A stretch of DNA of 9,690 bases from RGIG7378 sp045588325 (GTDB lineage Bacteria; Bacillota; Clostridia; RGIG7378). The stretch is from positions 1 through 9,690 of the forward strand of contig JAZNEA010000094.1 of assembly GCA_045588325.1 (NCBI GenBank). The letters run 5' to 3'. Every line of letters starts with the position of its first letter. The first letter of the stretch is position 1. Under the pieces are notes generated by a model. The model had not been told where the DNA came from. It did no database searches and saw only the letters and a program-made list of their open reading frames with translations. This document shows, one piece after another, positions 7,522-9,690 of the stretch. A program made the position numbers and the translations under genes.

Positions 7522-8139
7522 TTATTTTCTGCTTTCGTTATATTTATTCATGGCTTTTTCCACGCCAGAATCCAAAATCTCAAGGGCAGCGTCTGCTGCC
7601 TTCTCCAGGGCAGGAGTCAGCACCTCCATATCCTGAGGAGAAAATTTGCCAAGAACATAATCCTTGGCATCGATTATACCGTGTCCGCCAATTCCGACTC
7701 TGATGCGAGGGAACTCCTGGCTGGACAGACAGGTAATAATGGACTTCATTCCATTATGTGAACCGGCACTACCCTTCATCCTCATGCGGAGGCGGCCTAA
7801 TTCCAGATCCATATCATCGTATATTACGATGATATTCTCGGTGGGAATCTTAAAATAACCTGCCAAATCCCTGACTGCCTGGCCGCTGAGATTCATGTAC
7901 GTCAGGGGCTCCAACAGATATAACTCCATGCCATTGTAATCGGCCTTGGTGTAGATACCGTTAAACTTCTTGAGCTTTAGTGTCTGGTTAAGCCTGGCCA
8001 GCAGGCAATCTATTACCATAAAGCCCACGTTGTGCCTGGTTCTGGCATACTGACTGCCTGGATTGCCCAAACCAACTATAAGGTACCTGTTGTCAGATAC
8101 CTTAGAGGGGGATTTAGATGTTTTTCTAATTCCAAACAT
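7522..8139 (-). CDS. pth: Peptidyl-tRNA hydrolase
   Basis: Pth cleaves the ester bond of peptidyl-tRNAs that fall off ribosomes, recycling the tRNA. The 205-residue protein has the key family residues: Asn26 in GLGNPG, the catalytic His36 in TRHNVGF, Asn83 in MNLSG, Asp108 in YDDMDL, and Asn129 in GSAGSHNGMKSI. These align with E. coli N10, H20, N68, D93 and N114. About 16 extra residues rich in Lys and Ser precede the conserved core. No closer in-frame ATG exists, so ATG 8139 is kept. It lies 5 nt after the glmU stop, with an AAAAGG site inside the last codons of glmU. Co-transcription with glmU and mfd is likely. B. subtilis calls this gene spoVC. Confidence 0.97.
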   Translation of the reverse strand: MFGIRKTSKSPSKVSDNRYLIVGLGNPGSQYARTRHNVGFMVIDCLLARLNQTLKLKKFNGIYTKADYNGMELYLLEPLTYMNLSGQAVRDLAGYFKIPTENIIVIYDDMDLELGRLRMRMKGSAGSHNGMKSIITCLSSQEFPRIRVGIGGHGIIDAKDYVLGKFSPQDMEVLTPALEKAADAALEILDSGVEKAMNKYNESRK

Positions 8140-8144
8140 TATGC

Positions 8145-8879
8145 TTACCTTTTGCTCATTATGCCCTCAGCTGTGGCCAGCTGCTCAGGTGTGTTGATAC
8201 CCAGAGTCTCGGTGTAATCCTCGCTCATGTATATGCCAACCTTGCCACCGTCAGTCAGGATAATCTTGAGTGCATCGGGCAGGTAATACTCATGCTGTGC
8301 ATTGTCGTTGGAAATGCGTGGCAAAGCGTTGTCCAGAGCCTCTCTGTTAAAACAGTATACACTGGCATTAATCTCGCGAATCTCCAGTATCTCGGGGGTT
8401 GCATCCTTGTGCTCGCGAATTTCCTTAAATGTGCCGTCGCTGTTGCGAACAACTCTGCCAAGGCCTGTAGCATCAGGAACCTCTGCAGTCAGAACAGTAA
8501 CGCTGTTGCCGTCCTGCTCGTGAACAGCCATCATCTTGGACAATGTCTCCGCTGTGATCAGGGGGTTGTCTCCGCAAAGTACTACAACATCTGTAACATC
8601 TGCAGAAACCTCGGGCATAGCCATCATCGTAGCGTGGCCTGTACCCTTCATCTCATGCTGCCATGCGAATTTGCAAAGGTCATCTCCCAGCATGTCCTTG
8701 AGCTCCTGTCCCTTAAAACCAATTACGGTGACAATCTCCTGTGCTCCGGAATTAGAAGCTGCCTCAATTACCCAGTTGATCATGGGCTTGCCCAAAACCT
8801 TATGAGCAGTCTTGGGGATGGGTGAATTCATTCTCTTTCCCTCGCCGGCTGCCATAATAATAGCTGCGTACTTTTTCAT
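8145..8879 (-). CDS. glmU: GlmU-type UDP-N-acetylglucosamine pyrophosphorylase, uridyltransferase domain only
   Basis: The expected reaction is GlcNAc-1-phosphate plus UTP to UDP-GlcNAc, which feeds peptidoglycan synthesis. The 244 residues cover the nucleotidyltransferase fold: the nucleotide loop MAAGEGKRM with SPIPK (9-23; Arg16 and Lys23 align with E. coli R18 and K25), GTGHA (79-83), the metal-binding Asp104 in CGDNPL, EHKDAT (156-161), Asn171 in EIN, and Asn229 in GINTPEQL aligning with the second metal ligand N227. The protein stops where the left-handed beta-helix acetyltransferase domain begins in the usual bifunctional enzyme of about 455 residues. Pth starts 5 nt later, so no remnant of that domain exists. 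ATG 8879 is chosen because GGAGG ends 5 nt before it; an upstream in-frame TTG (8891) overlaps that site. A related sugar-phosphate nucleotidyltransferase is possible, but motif agreement favours GlmU. Confidence 0.88.
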   Translation of the reverse strand: MKKYAAIIMAAGEGKRMNSPIPKTAHKVLGKPMINWVIEAASNSGAQEIVTVIGFKGQELKDMLGDDLCKFAWQHEMKGTGHATMMAMPEVSADVTDVVVLCGDNPLITAETLSKMMAVHEQDGNSVTVLTAEVPDATGLGRVVRNSDGTFKEIREHKDATPEILEIREINASVYCFNREALDNALPRISNDNAQHEYYLPDALKIILTDGGKVGIYMSEDYTETLGINTPEQLATAEGIMSKR

Positions 8880-8884
8880 ACTGT

Positions 8885-8889
8885 CCTCC
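8885..8889 (-). promoter_or_regulatory. Ribosome binding site that fixes the glmU start
   Basis: GGAGG on the minus strand lies 5 nt before ATG 8879. It overlaps the alternative TTG start at 8891, which is therefore unlikely to be used. Confidence 0.75.
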
Positions 8890-8900
8890 AAAATATTATG

Positions 8901-8937
8901 TAACGAAAAAGCTGCCGCAACCCCATTCGTGCGGCAG
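8901..8937 (-). terminator. Strong intrinsic terminator after yebC
   Basis: On the minus strand CTGCCGCA (8937-8930) pairs perfectly with TGCGGCAG (8919-8912) around a 10-nt loop, followed by CTTTTT (8911-8906). It begins 10 nt after the yebC stop and its T run ends 26 nt before the glmU start codon, so it should separate yebC from glmU-pth-mfd unless read through. Confidence 0.88.
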
Positions 8938-8947
8938 AATGTTAATA

Positions 8948-9690
8948 TTAGTCCTCGTCCTCAACCTCTGGCATATCCCAGTTGTGATATACGTTCTGTA
9001 CGTCATCGTTCTCGTCGAACATGTCCAGCATCTTCTCCATCTTTGCAATCTGCTCTGGATCTGTAAGTGCTGTATATGTGGAGGGAACCATGGCTACCTC
9101 AGCAGACTCAAACTCGTAACCTGCATTGGCCAGAGCCTCTCTGACGGTGTCAAAGCTGTCGGGATCAGTTGTGATCTCGTACATATCCTCCTCCAGCTGA
9201 AAGTCCTCTGCTCCGGCATCCAGTGCCTGCATCATGAGCTCCTCCTCGTCCTTAACGTTGGCGCTGTCGATGAGCAGAACGCCCTGTCTGTTGAACATAA
9301 AGGAAACGCATCCGCTGGCGCCCATGTTACCGCCACACTTGTCAAAAATGTGTCTGACATCGCCTGCTGTTCTATTTGCATTGTCAGTAAGACACTCTAC
9401 GATAACTGCAATGCCTCCAATACCATAGCCCTCGTACACCTTGGAATCATAGTTTGCACTATCGGATCCTGCGGCGTTCTTAATGGCGCGCATAATATTG
9501 TCGTTTGGAATATTGGCTGCCTTGGCCTTGGCCACAATATTCTTGAGCTGGAAGTTGCCATCAATGTTGGGTCCACCAGCCTTAACTGCTACTGCAATCT
9601 CTCTTGCGAACTTAGTAAACAGGTGGCCTCTCTCTGCGTCAGCCTTACCCTTTTTCCTCTTAATATTATTCCATTTAGAATGTCCTGACA
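8948..9690 (-). CDS. yebC: YebC/PmpR family protein (only the first base of the start codon is missing)
   Basis: This family (COG0217, related to mitochondrial TACO1) was long described as transcriptional regulators, and is now also linked to helping ribosomes through difficult sequences such as proline runs. The visible reading frame starts with the last two bases of a start codon (TG) followed by SGHSKWNNIK, which matches the highly conserved N-terminus. The whole protein would be 247 residues, the same size as E. coli YebC (246). Further signatures are LFTKFAREI, YEGYGIGG (about residues 86-93), ECLTDNANRTAGDVRHIF and KCGGNMG in the central domain, and MVPSTYTALTD and DDVQNVYHNWD near the C-terminus. 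It ends in an acidic tail (EVEDED). The ribosome binding site and promoter lie beyond the right edge. A terminator follows directly, so it is probably not simply part of the glmU operon. Confidence 0.96.
   Translation of the reverse strand, partial: SGHSKWNNIKRKKGKADAERGHLFTKFAREIAVAVKAGGPNIDGNFQLKNIVAKAKAANIPNDNIMRAIKNAAGSDSANYDSKVYEGYGIGGIAVIVECLTDNANRTAGDVRHIFDKCGGNMGASGCVSFMFNRQGVLLIDSANVKDEEELMMQALDAGAEDFQLEEDMYEITTDPDSFDTVREALANAGYEFESAEVAMVPSTYTALTDPEQIAKMEKMLDMFDENDDVQNVYHNWDMPEVEDED

Noticed and set aside
8880..8891. TTG at 8891 as the glmU start
   Set aside because: It overlaps the GGAGG ribosome binding site that is correctly placed for ATG 8879, and homologues begin with the short lead-in found at 8879.
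1..9690. A new defence, mobile or CRISPR-like system
   Set aside because: Every coding region except the ends of intergenic gaps is assigned to a known housekeeping family, and no repeat array, transposase, integrase or unusual gene cluster is visible.

Overview
The window is ordinary chromosomal housekeeping DNA, densely packed and without any visible mobile element, CRISPR array, tRNA or rRNA. It most likely comes from a member of the Clostridia (Bacillota), and Lachnospiraceae is a reasonable guess. Four things point that way: Rho carries a long low-complexity insertion in its N-terminal part; a DnaD/DnaB-type initiation protein is paired with a DnaI-type helicase loader; pth sits directly before mfd, as in Firmicutes; and several genes have purine-rich Shine-Dalgarno sites. 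The family assignment is inference from gene content only.

Layout. Positions 1-1680 (minus strand) hold a rho gene whose C-terminus runs off the left edge. A 148-bp AT-rich gap (1681-1828) carries two back-to-back sigma-A-like promoters, one for rho and one for a plus-strand operon. That operon (1829-3807) encodes a tandem DnaD-domain replication initiation protein and a DnaI/DnaC-type ATPase overlapping it by 4 bp, and it ends at a clear intrinsic terminator (3810-3838). Convergent to it on the minus strand is a gene string read from right to left: yebC (8948 to the right edge, missing only the first base of its start codon), a strong terminator, a single-domain glmU (8145-8879), pth (7522-8139) and mfd (4006-7521). 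The last three are almost without gaps (5 nt and 0 nt).

How the genes fit together. Rho and Mfd both remove RNA polymerase from DNA, one by RNA-dependent termination and the other by transcription-coupled repair. The plus-strand pair loads the replicative helicase. Pth recycles peptidyl-tRNA, YebC belongs to a family linked to translation of difficult sequences and to regulation, and GlmU makes the UDP-GlcNAc precursor of the cell wall.

The points most worth a second look are the roughly 210-residue Rho insertion with three basic islands, the GlmU that lacks its acetyltransferase half (with no prs gene between it and pth), and the terminator that separates yebC from glmU while leaving no obvious room for a new promoter. 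I found no evidence for a previously undescribed system.
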